Positions 8,516 to 15,154 of a DNA stretch of 64,000 nucleotides are shown here, piece after piece (position 1 is the first letter of the stretch; every line of letters starts with the position of its first letter). The stretch lies in contig NZ_VIVR01000001.1 in the NCBI RefSeq assembly GCF_007828955.1, positions 5,952,001-6,016,000 on the forward strand, given 5' to 3'. The position numbers were made by a program, and so were the translations under genes. Under the pieces are notes generated by a model. It was given only the letters and a program-made list of their open reading frames with translations. It ran no database searches and was not told the origin of the DNA. Source of the stretch: Kitasatospora atroaurantiaca. GTDB taxonomy: Bacteria; Actinomycetota; Actinomycetes; Streptomycetales; Streptomycetaceae.

Positions 8516-8659
8516 CGGACTCCTCGACGTGCAGATGTTCAGGACACCGCGGTGGTTGACGCGGGCGTGAGGCTGGTCCCGATTCGGGTGGCGATCGGGC
8601 GCACGAGCGAGACGTTATCGGCGTGGGTTGGGCATGGCTTGGACAAATTTGACCTCGCG

Positions 8660-9538
8660 CTACAGGGCGAGGGCCCCCTCCACCCGGCGGGCGGCCGTCA
8701 TCCGGCCGGGTGTGGTGTCGGCCAGGGCGCGGAACTCGCGGCTGAGATGGGCCTGGTCGTAGAAGCCGCAGGCCGCAGAGATCTCGGCGAGATTCACATC
8801 CCCGCGACTGAGCATCCCCATGGCGCGGTGGAAGCGCAGCACGCGGGCGGACGCCTTGGGCGTCAGGCCGACCTGTTCGGTGAACCGGCGGACCAAGTGC
8901 CCCTGGCTCCATCCCACTTCGGCGGCAATCCGGGCGACCGGGATGGCCCCGGCCGTGCTGGAGAGCAGTCGCCAGGCGTGGCCGACCTCCGGCGCCGGCT
9001 CCGGGCCGCGCCCGAGCCGGGCCAGCAACGCGGCGTCCAGCAGATCGAACCTGGCAGCCCAGTCGCCGGCGGCTGCCAGCCGCTCCACCAGCACCCCGGC
9101 CTCGGGCCCCAGGACGTCGCGGAGTTCGACCACATGATTGGTCAACTCGCGCATCGGCACGGCGAACAGGCGGTAGGCGCCCAACGGTGTGAACTCCAGG
9201 CGGATCGCCTCCTGCCCACCGGGATGCTCACACAGCGCGGGCCTGTCCTCCAGACCCACGACCAGCGAACCGATCCTCCCGCTGCCCGAGCCCGGTGCCC
9301 CCAACCGGCGGACCTGCGTGAACGGTTCCGCCAGGTTGATCACCACGACGGCACGGCCCGTCGGGACCACCAGCACCTGATAGGGCGAGGCCACTGCCTC
9401 CCGATAGCCGGCGTAGCTGCGTATGAACGGGCGTAGCCCAGGATGCCAAGGCCTGGTCACCCGCCACACACCACCGACCCGGGCGACTTCGACGCCCCGA
9501 CCGACCCCCACACTGCTGCTTCCGGCATGTAGTGCCAC
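8660..9538 (-). CDS. AraC-family transcriptional regulator
   Basis: 292 residues. The C-terminal 95 residues form the double helix-turn-helix of AraC/XylS proteins (IPVARIAAEVGWSQGHLVRR for the first, NLAEISAACGFYDQAHLSRE for the second). The N-terminal part is the DUF6597-like sensor found in many actinomycete AraC regulators (GLRPFIRSYAGYREA, RLEFTPLGAYRLFAVPMREL). GTG start at 9538 with GGGGGA 6 bases upstream. It stands alone between the hydrolase fragment and the NTPase gene, so its target is unknown. Confidence 0.88.
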   Translation of the reverse strand: MALHAGSSSVGVGRGVEVARVGGVWRVTRPWHPGLRPFIRSYAGYREAVASPYQVLVVPTGRAVVVINLAEPFTQVRRLGAPGSGSGRIGSLVVGLEDRPALCEHPGGQEAIRLEFTPLGAYRLFAVPMRELTNHVVELRDVLGPEAGVLVERLAAAGDWAARFDLLDAALLARLGRGPEPAPEVGHAWRLLSSTAGAIPVARIAAEVGWSQGHLVRRFTEQVGLTPKASARVLRFHRAMGMLSRGDVNLAEISAACGFYDQAHLSREFRALADTTPGRMTAARRVEGALAL

Positions 9539-9719
9539 GAGACGTCCCCCGTCGTCAGGGGAGCCGCCGGGAATGAATCACCCGGCAGCCCCGCCGAAAC
9601 CTCGTCAGTTGTACGTACCTCAACGGTATCCAAGGAGTGTCGAGGCGCCAGAGGGCGCATGGCGCTGGTGCTCCGTGGACCCCTTGCCGCACGGACTCCG
9701 TGTCAGAGCGGTGTGGCTC

Positions 9720-10250
9720 TCACGGGATGTCCAGGCGTGCCGCGAGTTCCTCCGGGAGGGCATCCCGATTCGCCCGGGTCAGCTGGATGAGTTCGATGTC
9801 GGCACGTTGCTTGAGGGCATCGGTGAACGGGTCGTGGTGCGCGTGGACGGTGGCGACGATGTCGACGTCCGCCTCGAACAAGGACCGGACGGTGTCCCGG
9901 AACGCGGTGCAGGCCAGTTCCATCCGCCCGAGCTCGTCGATGAGCGTGAGCTGCCGGGGAACCGGCCCCGGTGGCGCCTGCTTCAGCGACGGCACGGCCA
10001 GCCGTTCCATGACACCCAGGTCGACGCCGTACCGCCCGACCCGCGGCGGCCCGGGGAAGTCGAGATGGGCGAGAACGGCACGTTGGCCCGCCAGGGTCTC
10101 GAGCGCGAAGCCGACGCGCGTTCCGCCCTGCCGGATCTCCTCGGTGGTGAAGCCGGCGAGTGCGCGGGGGCGTAGCAGTGCGGCCAGCCGGCGGACGGCG
10201 GTCGTCTTGCCCACGCCGGGCCGCCCCTCGAGCAGGATCCTCGTCGGCAT
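9720..10250 (-). CDS. THEP1-type nucleoside-triphosphatase
   Basis: 176 residues. Walker A is GRPGVGKTT at residues 9-17 and Walker B is LTLIDELGRMEL near residue 100. The intervening GFTTEEIRQGGTRVGFALET and the VHAHHDPF segment are typical of the THEP1/NTPase_1 family, which hydrolyses nucleoside triphosphates and has an unsettled biological role. The ATG at 10250 has GGAG 6 bases before it. Members of this family usually have 170-190 residues, so the protein is complete. It follows the membrane-protein gene by 94 bases on the same strand and may share a transcript with it. Confidence 0.85.
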   Translation of the reverse strand: MPTRILLEGRPGVGKTTAVRRLAALLRPRALAGFTTEEIRQGGTRVGFALETLAGQRAVLAHLDFPGPPRVGRYGVDLGVMERLAVPSLKQAPPGPVPRQLTLIDELGRMELACTAFRDTVRSLFEADVDIVATVHAHHDPFTDALKQRADIELIQLTRANRDALPEELAARLDIP

Positions 10251-10344
10251 CTCGTGCTCCGCGTCAGCTGGAGAAGTGGTCCCTGTGGCCGGGCTGAAGC
10301 AGTTCCTCCATCAGGTTCTCACCGACCGGCCGGTACGGGGTCCG

Positions 10345-10773
10345 TCAGCGGCGACGGTAGGTGCCGACCCAGTAAAGACTGAAGATCGCGATCACCGCGA
10401 ATGCCGTAGCCCCCACCACCAGGCCGTGGAACGTCAGCAGGATCTGCAGGCCCAGCAAACCCACCGGGGGTACGCAGCCGAGCAGCACCATCACTGCGAC
10501 CTGCGCGGACCGGAGCGCCACGGTCTGCTTGAGCTGCTGGACAAGGGTGCCCCGCCCGTCGGCCACCCAGGCCGGGGTGGGCGGCCCGCCGGAGTCGCTG
10601 AACGGGTCACCACCGCCGTCGATCGAGCCCCACTGCACGTCGACACCCAGGCGGCGGGAGAGGGCGGCCCGCATACGCGCGTCCCAGACACGGTCGTAGC
10701 GGATCGAGAGCACCAGGTACGCGAGAAGCCAGGCGAGGCTCACGCCGACCTGTACGCCGAGGGGGACGTTCAT
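10345..10773 (-). CDS. Small membrane protein of unknown function
   Basis: 142 residues with three predicted membrane helices (residues about 6-23, 92-110 and 115-136) and a central soluble segment (about 28-85) rich in charged residues. I do not recognise the family. It begins 28 bases after the ATP-grasp gene stop on the same strand and is probably cotranscribed. No strong ribosome binding site is visible before its ATG. Confidence 0.6.
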   Translation of the reverse strand: MNVPLGVQVGVSLAWLLAYLVLSIRYDRVWDARMRAALSRRLGVDVQWGSIDGGGDPFSDSGGPPTPAWVADGRGTLVQQLKQTVALRSAQVAVMVLLGCVPPVGLLGLQILLTFHGLVVGATAFAVIAIFSLYWVGTYRRR

Positions 10774-10801
10774 GGTCGCGGAGCCTAGCGAAACTACGGC
10801 C

Positions 10802-11869
10802 TCAGGGGCAGTCCCCTCGGTCGTGGCCGACCTGAGCTTGTACTGGTTCGGAGAGCGCGATCGCGTGCTCGACCACCGCGAGCCGGCCCCCGAGGCTCGG
10901 CTTCGGCAGGTCGCCGGGGTCTCCGTACAGCAGCATCCGCACGGCGGCCCACGCCAGATTCACCCCGGTCATGCGCGTCTGATAGATGCCCGCCGCCGGC
11001 CTGGCGTTGACCTCCAGGAGCACCGGTCGCCCCTGCCAGTGCCGAAACTGGACGTTGGACAGGTACGCGAGCCGGAAGTGGCCGGTGATCTGCCGCGCGA
11101 ACTCCGTCACCTCGGGGTCGTCCAGCAGCGTCCGGACTCTCCCGGCCTTCGCCCTGGCAATCGCGCTCACCAGGGTGCCCGTCGCCTCGGACAGGCAGTC
11201 GACACTGATCTCCGGCGAATCCAGGTACGGCATCACGATCAGTTCGGGAACGGGATCGCCCCTGTCCAGGGCACGCTGAAGCGCGTCGGCGACCGCGGCG
11301 ACCGACGCCGTCGGCTGCGGCAGGCGCTCGAAGTCCGAGACCTCCAGCGGGGAGTCGTCCAGGCGTCGGAAGCCGTAGGCGGAGTACTCGCCCGCGGGTT
11401 TGACGCACAGAGCGCTGCCCGTCTCCGCAAACTCCTCGACCGCCTTGCGAAGACCGTCGGCATCGGAGACCACCCGCCACGGGGCGAGCGGCACTCGAGT
11501 GCGCTCGACCGCCGCGTACATACGGCTCTTGTCGGTCACCGTGCGGAGCGTGTCGGCGGGTGCGCACATGACCTTCGTTCCGATCGCCGCGAACGCCTCC
11601 GCGTGGTCGGCGAACGCCACCAGGCGCGAGGACGGCATGACCACGTCGATGCCGTGCCGTCGGCAGAAGTCGATCGCGAAATCGAAGAAGGCCTCGTCCT
11701 CGACCGGCTCGAGCTCGACCTCGTCGCAGGCCGTGAGCGCCGGCGCCGCCCGGTCGGGATGGGTGCCGTAGACACGGACACGGGCGTGGTCCGGGTTCTC
11801 CCGCAGCATCGGGATCAGGTGCACTCGCGCGGGCCAGATCCTGTTGAACCAGATGCGCACGTCCACCAT
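10802..11869 (-). CDS. ATP-grasp domain enzyme (carbamoyl-phosphate-synthase-like)
   Basis: 355 residues. The N-terminus (MVDVRIWFNRIWPARVHLIP) forms a pre-ATP-grasp domain. The ATP-grasp core follows, with KPAGEYSAYGFRRLDD near residue 140, PELIVMPYLDSPEISVDCLS, and the Mg-binding end PVLLEVNARPAAGIYQTR. Such enzymes ligate a carboxylate to an amine or similar nucleophile using ATP; the substrates here are unknown. The ATG at 11869 has GAGG 7 bases upstream; longer in-frame starts add residues unlike any domain. The membrane protein and NTPase genes follow on the same strand. Upstream, 300 bp away, lies the Cys-rich peptide gene; a functional link is possible but unproven. Confidence 0.82.
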   Translation of the reverse strand: MVDVRIWFNRIWPARVHLIPMLRENPDHARVRVYGTHPDRAAPALTACDEVELEPVEDEAFFDFAIDFCRRHGIDVVMPSSRLVAFADHAEAFAAIGTKVMCAPADTLRTVTDKSRMYAAVERTRVPLAPWRVVSDADGLRKAVEEFAETGSALCVKPAGEYSAYGFRRLDDSPLEVSDFERLPQPTASVAAVADALQRALDRGDPVPELIVMPYLDSPEISVDCLSEATGTLVSAIARAKAGRVRTLLDDPEVTEFARQITGHFRLAYLSNVQFRHWQGRPVLLEVNARPAAGIYQTRMTGVNLAWAAVRMLLYGDPGDLPKPSLGGRLAVVEHAIALSEPVQAQVGHDRGDCP

Positions 11870-12169
11870 CGCACCTCGCTTCCGATGCACCGGGATCACC
11901 GGCTCGGGAGCCGGTGCCCGTCCTCGTTCGGCGTTCAGTCCGCACGTGCCTGCGAGCCCATCCTGGCACTGTCCTTCGAGCCGCGCCTTCGCCGCCGGCC
12001 AGGTCACGATCCTGGTCAGCAGCCGCCGGACGGTGCTGTGGTCGGACTGCCGAGGCCGATGCTGAGGACCTGAGGCACGGCCGGGACCGAGCAGCACCCG
12101 CCACCGCTGTCGCCCTCGGGTTACTCCGTGTCTCAGGTCGGCCTTCAGCGGGTGCTGGTCAGACCGGGG
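11870..12169. other. Intergenic stretch upstream of the ATP-grasp gene
   Basis: 300 bases without a supported gene. It must contain the promoter of the ATP-grasp gene unless transcription continues from the Cys-rich peptide gene. I see no strong hairpin or palindrome. Confidence 0.4.
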
Positions 12170-12388
12170 TCAGCAGCAGCCGTCCCCGGCGGCCACGTAC
12201 TCGGCGTTGGCAGCGGGCTCGCAGCAGAACTGCACGTCCGCCGCGCCGTCCGCGGTACCGCAGCACACGCCGTCCGCGGTACCGCAGCACGGTGCCTGCG
12301 GCGCGCTCTCCTCGGTGGGAGCGGAAGTGCAACAGGTGGTGGGCGTGCTCTGCTCGGCTGGGGCGGGCGAGGTATCAGGGGTACTCAC
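12170..12388 (-). CDS. Small cysteine-pair-rich peptide of the ars island
   Basis: 72 residues with ten cysteines, all in five CC pairs (TTCC, APCC, GVCC, QFCC and a C-terminal DGCC), in an otherwise acidic Thr/Ala/Gly-rich chain without signal peptide or helix. The two central pairs lie in a perfect tandem repeat, CCGTADG twice with an 8-residue period, mirrored by a 24-bp DNA repeat. The gene is convincingly expressed: GAGGAG lies 6 bases before a GTG start, and it is divergent from arsR1 across an inverted-repeat operator. Vicinal cysteine pairs bind As(III) in ArsD and ArsR, so an arsenite-buffering or metallochaperone peptide is my inference. I know no named family for it. A ribosomally made, modified peptide is a weaker alternative. 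Confidence 0.75.
   Translation of the reverse strand: MSTPDTSPAPAEQSTPTTCCTSAPTEESAPQAPCCGTADGVCCGTADGAADVQFCCEPAANAEYVAAGDGCC
12245..12290. repeat. Two-copy 24-bp tandem repeat inside the Cys-rich peptide gene
   Basis: The same 22 bases (beginning GCCGTCCGCGG, ending CCGCAGCAC) occur at 12245-12266 and 12269-12290, a 24-bp period of exactly eight codons. Each copy encodes a CC pair plus GTADG. Identical DNA suggests recent duplication, the kind of change that would add metal-binding pairs. Confidence 0.85.
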
Positions 12389-12452
12389 GGCATTCTCCTC
12401 GGTGAAGGGCGCACTGGTCGCAGTCGTCCGGGCGGCACCCGCCGCTGCTGCT

Positions 12453-12466
12453 TCGACATCTGTCGA
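12453..12466. promoter_or_regulatory. ArsR operator candidate between the Cys-rich peptide gene and arsR1
   Basis: Perfect inverted repeat TCGACA-TC-TGTCGA. Further copies of the half-sites occur at 12490-12495 (TCGACA) and 12514-12519 (TGTCGA, over the arsR1 start). The placement between two divergent genes, and the similarity to ATxGACA-type ArsR boxes, support control of both genes by ArsR1. Confidence 0.65.
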
Positions 12467-12477
12467 TACAAGAGAGC

Positions 12478-12513
12478 TTGCCTCCTGGATCGACAGACGT
12501 CAACATAGACACA
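12478..12513 (+). promoter_or_regulatory. Possible leaderless promoter of arsR1
   Basis: TTGCCT (12478-12483) and CAACAT (12501-12506) are 17 bases apart and would place transcription start at or next to the A of the ATG at 12513. No Shine-Dalgarno sequence precedes this ATG, which fits a leaderless transcript, a common arrangement in actinomycetes. Confidence 0.35.
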
Positions 12514-12875
12514 TGTCGAATCTGGAGCTGCGGGAGTTGCCGGTCGTCGAGCCGGAGATCGTGCCGTGCTGCCCGCCGGTCACCTCGGCGGCGCTGTCCG
12601 AGGCGGACTCGGTGAAGATGGCGGCGATGTTCAAGGCGCTGGCCGACCCGGTGCGACTGCGGCTCTTCTCGCGGGTCGCCTCGCACGAGGGTGGGGAGGC
12701 GTGCGTGTGCGACATCCAGGACGTCGGGGTCTCGCAGCCCACGGTCAGCCACCACCTGAAGAAGCTCCGCGAGGCCGGACTGCTGACCAGCGAGCGGCGC
12801 GGCACCTGGGTGTACTACCGGGTCGACCCCGAGGTGCTCGCCACGATGGCGGGCCTCCTCGCCGCGGGCCGCTGA
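12513..12875 (+). CDS. arsR: ArsR-family arsenite-responsive repressor (ArsR1)
   Basis: 120-residue winged-helix repressor of the ArsR/SmtB family. The recognition region is DVGVSQPTVSHHLKKLREAG. Putative As(III) ligands are visible: a vicinal pair Cys19-Cys20 near the N-terminus and Cys64/Cys66 in ACVCDIQ before the recognition helix. This matches the actinobacterial mode, in which an N-terminal CC pair joins a cysteine of the partner subunit. Derepression on As(III) binding is known for the family. It is divergent from the CC-peptide gene across a TCGACA/TGTCGA operator. The ATG lacks a ribosome binding site, so translation may be leaderless. arsN1 follows after 32 bases. Confidence 0.9.
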   Translation: MSNLELRELPVVEPEIVPCCPPVTSAALSEADSVKMAAMFKALADPVRLRLFSRVASHEGGEACVCDIQDVGVSQPTVSHHLKKLREAGLLTSERRGTWVYYRVDPEVLATMAGLLAAGR

Positions 12876-12907
12876 AGACCAGCAGGCGGTGGACGGAGGA
12901 CCGAGCT

Positions 12908-13408
12908 GTGCGCAGTGACTTCGGGATGACGCGGATGGCGGCCGGCCACGCCGAGCAGGTACTGGCGATCTACCGGGCCGGGATCGACGAGGGCAACGCC
13001 ACGTTCGAAACGGCCGTGCCGACGTGGGAGGCGTTCGACGCCGCCAGGCCGGCCGAGCACAGGTTTGTCGCCTTCGACCGGGACGAGCGGGTGCTGGGCT
13101 GGGTGGCCGCGAGCAGGGTCTCCGACCGGTGCGCGTACGCCGGCGTGGTCGAGCACTCCGTCTACGTCCACCCCGACGCCCGCGGACGCGGTGTCGCCCG
13201 CGCTCTGCTGGAGGCCCTGATCGACTCCACGCAGGCCGCCGGCATCTGGACGATCCAGTCCGGGATCTTCCCGGAGAACACCGCCAGCCTCGCCCTGCAC
13301 CGGCGGGCGGGCTTCCGCGTCGTCGGTACCCGCGAACGTATCGGCCGCCACCACGGCGTCTGGCGCGACGTCGTACTGGTCGAACGCCGCAGCCCGATCG
13401 TCAGCTGA
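12908..13408 (+). CDS. arsN1: ArsN1-type N-acetyltransferase
   Basis: 166-residue GNAT protein of the phosphinothricin/arsinothricin acetyltransferase branch. Diagnostic segments are YRAGIDEGNATFETAVPTWE, the EHSVYVHPDARGRGVARALL acetyl-CoA site and FPENTASLALHRRAGFRVVG. ArsN1 enzymes acetylate the free amine of arsinothricin or phosphinothricin and so inactivate these glutamate mimics. GTG start at 12908, with GGAGG about 9 bases upstream. It directly follows arsR1 and is therefore probably induced by arsenite. An ordinary phosphinothricin-type acetyltransferase without an arsenic substrate remains possible; context favours ArsN1. Confidence 0.85.
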   Translation: MRSDFGMTRMAAGHAEQVLAIYRAGIDEGNATFETAVPTWEAFDAARPAEHRFVAFDRDERVLGWVAASRVSDRCAYAGVVEHSVYVHPDARGRGVARALLEALIDSTQAAGIWTIQSGIFPENTASLALHRRAGFRVVGTRERIGRHHGVWRDVVLVERRSPIVS

Positions 13409-13441
13409 CCGGAAGTCGATCAACCCCAGCTGCCCAGGGGG

Positions 13442-14197
13442 TTATGTCTCCGTCCGGCGGCGGTGGTTGAAGATGAGCGCGACCAGGGCGAGGCCGACGA
13501 TTCCACCGATGAGCTGCATGCCGATGAAGCCGGGCAGCGAGCCGGGGGCGATGCCGGCGAAGGTGTCGGTGAACGTGCGGCCGATGGAGACGGCCGGGTT
13601 GGCGAAGGAGGTGGAGGAGGTGAACCAGTACGCGGCGCCGATGTAGGAGGCGACCGCGACCGGGGCGAAGCGCAGCTGGTCGGTCTTCGCCAGGCCGAAG
13701 ATCAGCAGTACCAGGCCCGCGGTGGCGACCACCTCGCCGAGCAGCAGGTGTCCGGCCGAGCGGTCGTGCGTCGACCACTTCACCAGCGCCTCGCCGAACA
13801 TCGCGTCCGCCAGCATCGCGCCGCCGATCGCACCCGCGATCTGCGCCGGGATGTACGCGGCGACCTCCCGCGGGCCGAGGCCCTTGGGGTCCTTTCGGCC
13901 GGTCCACCACTCGGCGAGGGTGACGACCGGGTTGAAGTGCGCGCCGGATACCGGGCCGAGCAGCAGGATGAGGACGCCCAGGCCGAAGACGGTGCCCAGG
14001 GAGTTGGCGAGCAGCTGCAGGCCGACGTCCTGGCTGAGCTCGGTGGCCTGGATGCCGGATCCGACGACTACCGCGACGAGTGCGGCGGTGCCGACCAGCT
14101 CGGCAGCCACCCGGTTCAGCAGGGGGACGGCGGGAGGCTCGATAGCCAGCGGATCGGCCGCGGTGGCGGCAGGTCTCGCCATGTCCACAGTGCTCAA
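13442..14197 (-). CDS. Aquaporin/aquaglyceroporin (MIP) channel of the ars island
   Basis: 251-residue six-helix channel with the two hallmark loops: NPV in SGAHFNPVVTLAEWW and NPA in FANPAVSIGRTF. MIP channels inside ars operons (AqpS type) let arsenite, formed by ArsC, leave the cell down its gradient. No ArsB or Acr3 pump is present here. The TTG at 14197 is chosen because GAGGAG lies 6 bases upstream; the ATG five codons later lacks a ribosome binding site. It follows arsR2 by 38 bases on the same strand and is divergent from arsC. The gene is convergent with arsN1. Confidence 0.87.
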   Translation of the reverse strand: MSTVDMARPAATAADPLAIEPPAVPLLNRVAAELVGTAALVAVVVGSGIQATELSQDVGLQLLANSLGTVFGLGVLILLLGPVSGAHFNPVVTLAEWWTGRKDPKGLGPREVAAYIPAQIAGAIGGAMLADAMFGEALVKWSTHDRSAGHLLLGEVVATAGLVLLIFGLAKTDQLRFAPVAVASYIGAAYWFTSSTSFANPAVSIGRTFTDTFAGIAPGSLPGFIGMQLIGGIVGLALVALIFNHRRRTET

Positions 14198-14235
14198 CGG
14201 GTACTCCTCGTACAGGGGGCGGGGGTCGGCGTGGT

Positions 14236-14547
14236 TCAGCAGGACCGCTTGCGGTGGGCCGCAGCGGCTTCGCGGGCGGTGGCGGCCAGCCCGGCGAACT
14301 CCGCCGCCAGGACCTCGAGGGCCTCGGGGCGGAGGGAGTAGTAGGTGAAGCGTCCGCACGGCTCGGTGTCCACGAGGCCGGCGTCCCGAAGGATCTTCAG
14401 GTGGTTGGACAGGTTCGTCTGTCTGGCCCCGGTCTCCTCCACCAGGTGCGTCGTGCACAGCGCCTCGTGGGCGAGGAGCCGGATGATCTGCATCCGGAGG
14501 GGGTCGGCCAAGACCTTCAATACATCACTGTCGACTGACGTCACCAT
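14236..14547 (-). CDS. arsR: ArsR-family repressor (ArsR2)
   Basis: 103 residues: SVDSDVLKVLADPLRMQIIR, then ALCTTHLVEETGARQTNLSN as the recognition region, and the wing around FTYYSLRPEA. Only one cysteine lies in the classical metal-site helix (ALCTT); others are in EPCGRF and at the C-terminus (RKRSC). The metal site therefore differs from ArsR1 and resembles other actinobacterial ArsR variants with C-terminal ligands. The ATG at 14547 has no ribosome binding site; TAACGT 8 bases upstream could be a -10 for a leaderless transcript. It precedes the MIP channel gene and is divergent from arsC, so it probably controls both. Confidence 0.85.
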   Translation of the reverse strand: MVTSVDSDVLKVLADPLRMQIIRLLAHEALCTTHLVEETGARQTNLSNHLKILRDAGLVDTEPCGRFTYYSLRPEALEVLAAEFAGLAATAREAAAAHRKRSC

Positions 14548-14609
14548 GGAGTGATACGTTACCCGCCGTTCGGGCCGCGTGGCGACCCACAACCGAAGGA
14601 ACCCGATCG

Positions 14610-15032
14610 ATGTCCGCTCCCGCCGCCTCCGTCCTCTTCGTCTGCATCCACAACGCCGGCCGCTCCCAGATGGCCGCAGGCTTCCTGCGCCACCTCGCCG
14701 GGGACCGCGTCGAGGTCCGCTCCGCCGGCTCCGTCCCGGGCGATCAGGTCAACCCCTCCGCCGTCGCCGCGATGGCCGAGCTGGGCATCGACATCTCGGA
14801 CCAGCAGCCGAAGATCCTCACCACCGAGGCCGTTCAGGCGTCCGACTACGTCATCACCATGGGCTGCGGCGATGCCTGCCCGTACTTCCCCGGCAAGACG
14901 TACCTGGACTGGAAGCTGGACGACCCGGCGGGCCAGGGCGTCGAGGCCGTCCGGCCGATCCGGGACGAGATCAAGGGTCTGATCGAGGGTCTGATCGCCG
15001 AAATCGACGCCGAGCAGCAGCCGGAGAGCTGA
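14610..15032 (+). CDS. arsC: Arsenate reductase, low-molecular-weight phosphatase type
   Basis: 140 residues. The phosphatase P-loop C-X5-R is VLFVCIHNAGRSQMAAGFLR near residues 8-27, and the C-terminal part has VITMGCGDACPYFPGKTYLD and the acid-containing DWKLDDP. This is the ArsC family that reduces arsenate to arsenite using thioredoxin or mycothiol/mycoredoxin; which donor is used cannot be told. Additional cysteines in GCGDAC are typical. It is divergent from arsR2 (63 bases), pairs functionally with the MIP channel, and has GGAACCC-type sequence shortly before the ATG. Confidence 0.92.
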   Translation: MSAPAASVLFVCIHNAGRSQMAAGFLRHLAGDRVEVRSAGSVPGDQVNPSAVAAMAELGIDISDQQPKILTTEAVQASDYVITMGCGDACPYFPGKTYLDWKLDDPAGQGVEAVRPIRDEIKGLIEGLIAEIDAEQQPES

Positions 15033-15154
15033 CACCTTCCTGGCCCAGGACGCCCGGACCGGCGCCCTCGTGCGGGATGTCGTCCCCACGCTGCCCAGAG
15101 CGGCCGTCCCCCGGGAACTCGGCGGGCGGCCGGTACGACTGTCTGACCGGAGTC

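Noticed and set aside
12170..12388. Reading the Cys-rich peptide as a graspetide-type RiPP precursor for the ATP-grasp enzyme downstream
   Set aside because: The ATP-grasp enzyme resembles carbamoyl-phosphate-synthase-like ligases, not graspetide ligases; the gap is 300 bp, and the ArsR operator offers a better explanation. It is kept only as a weak alternative.
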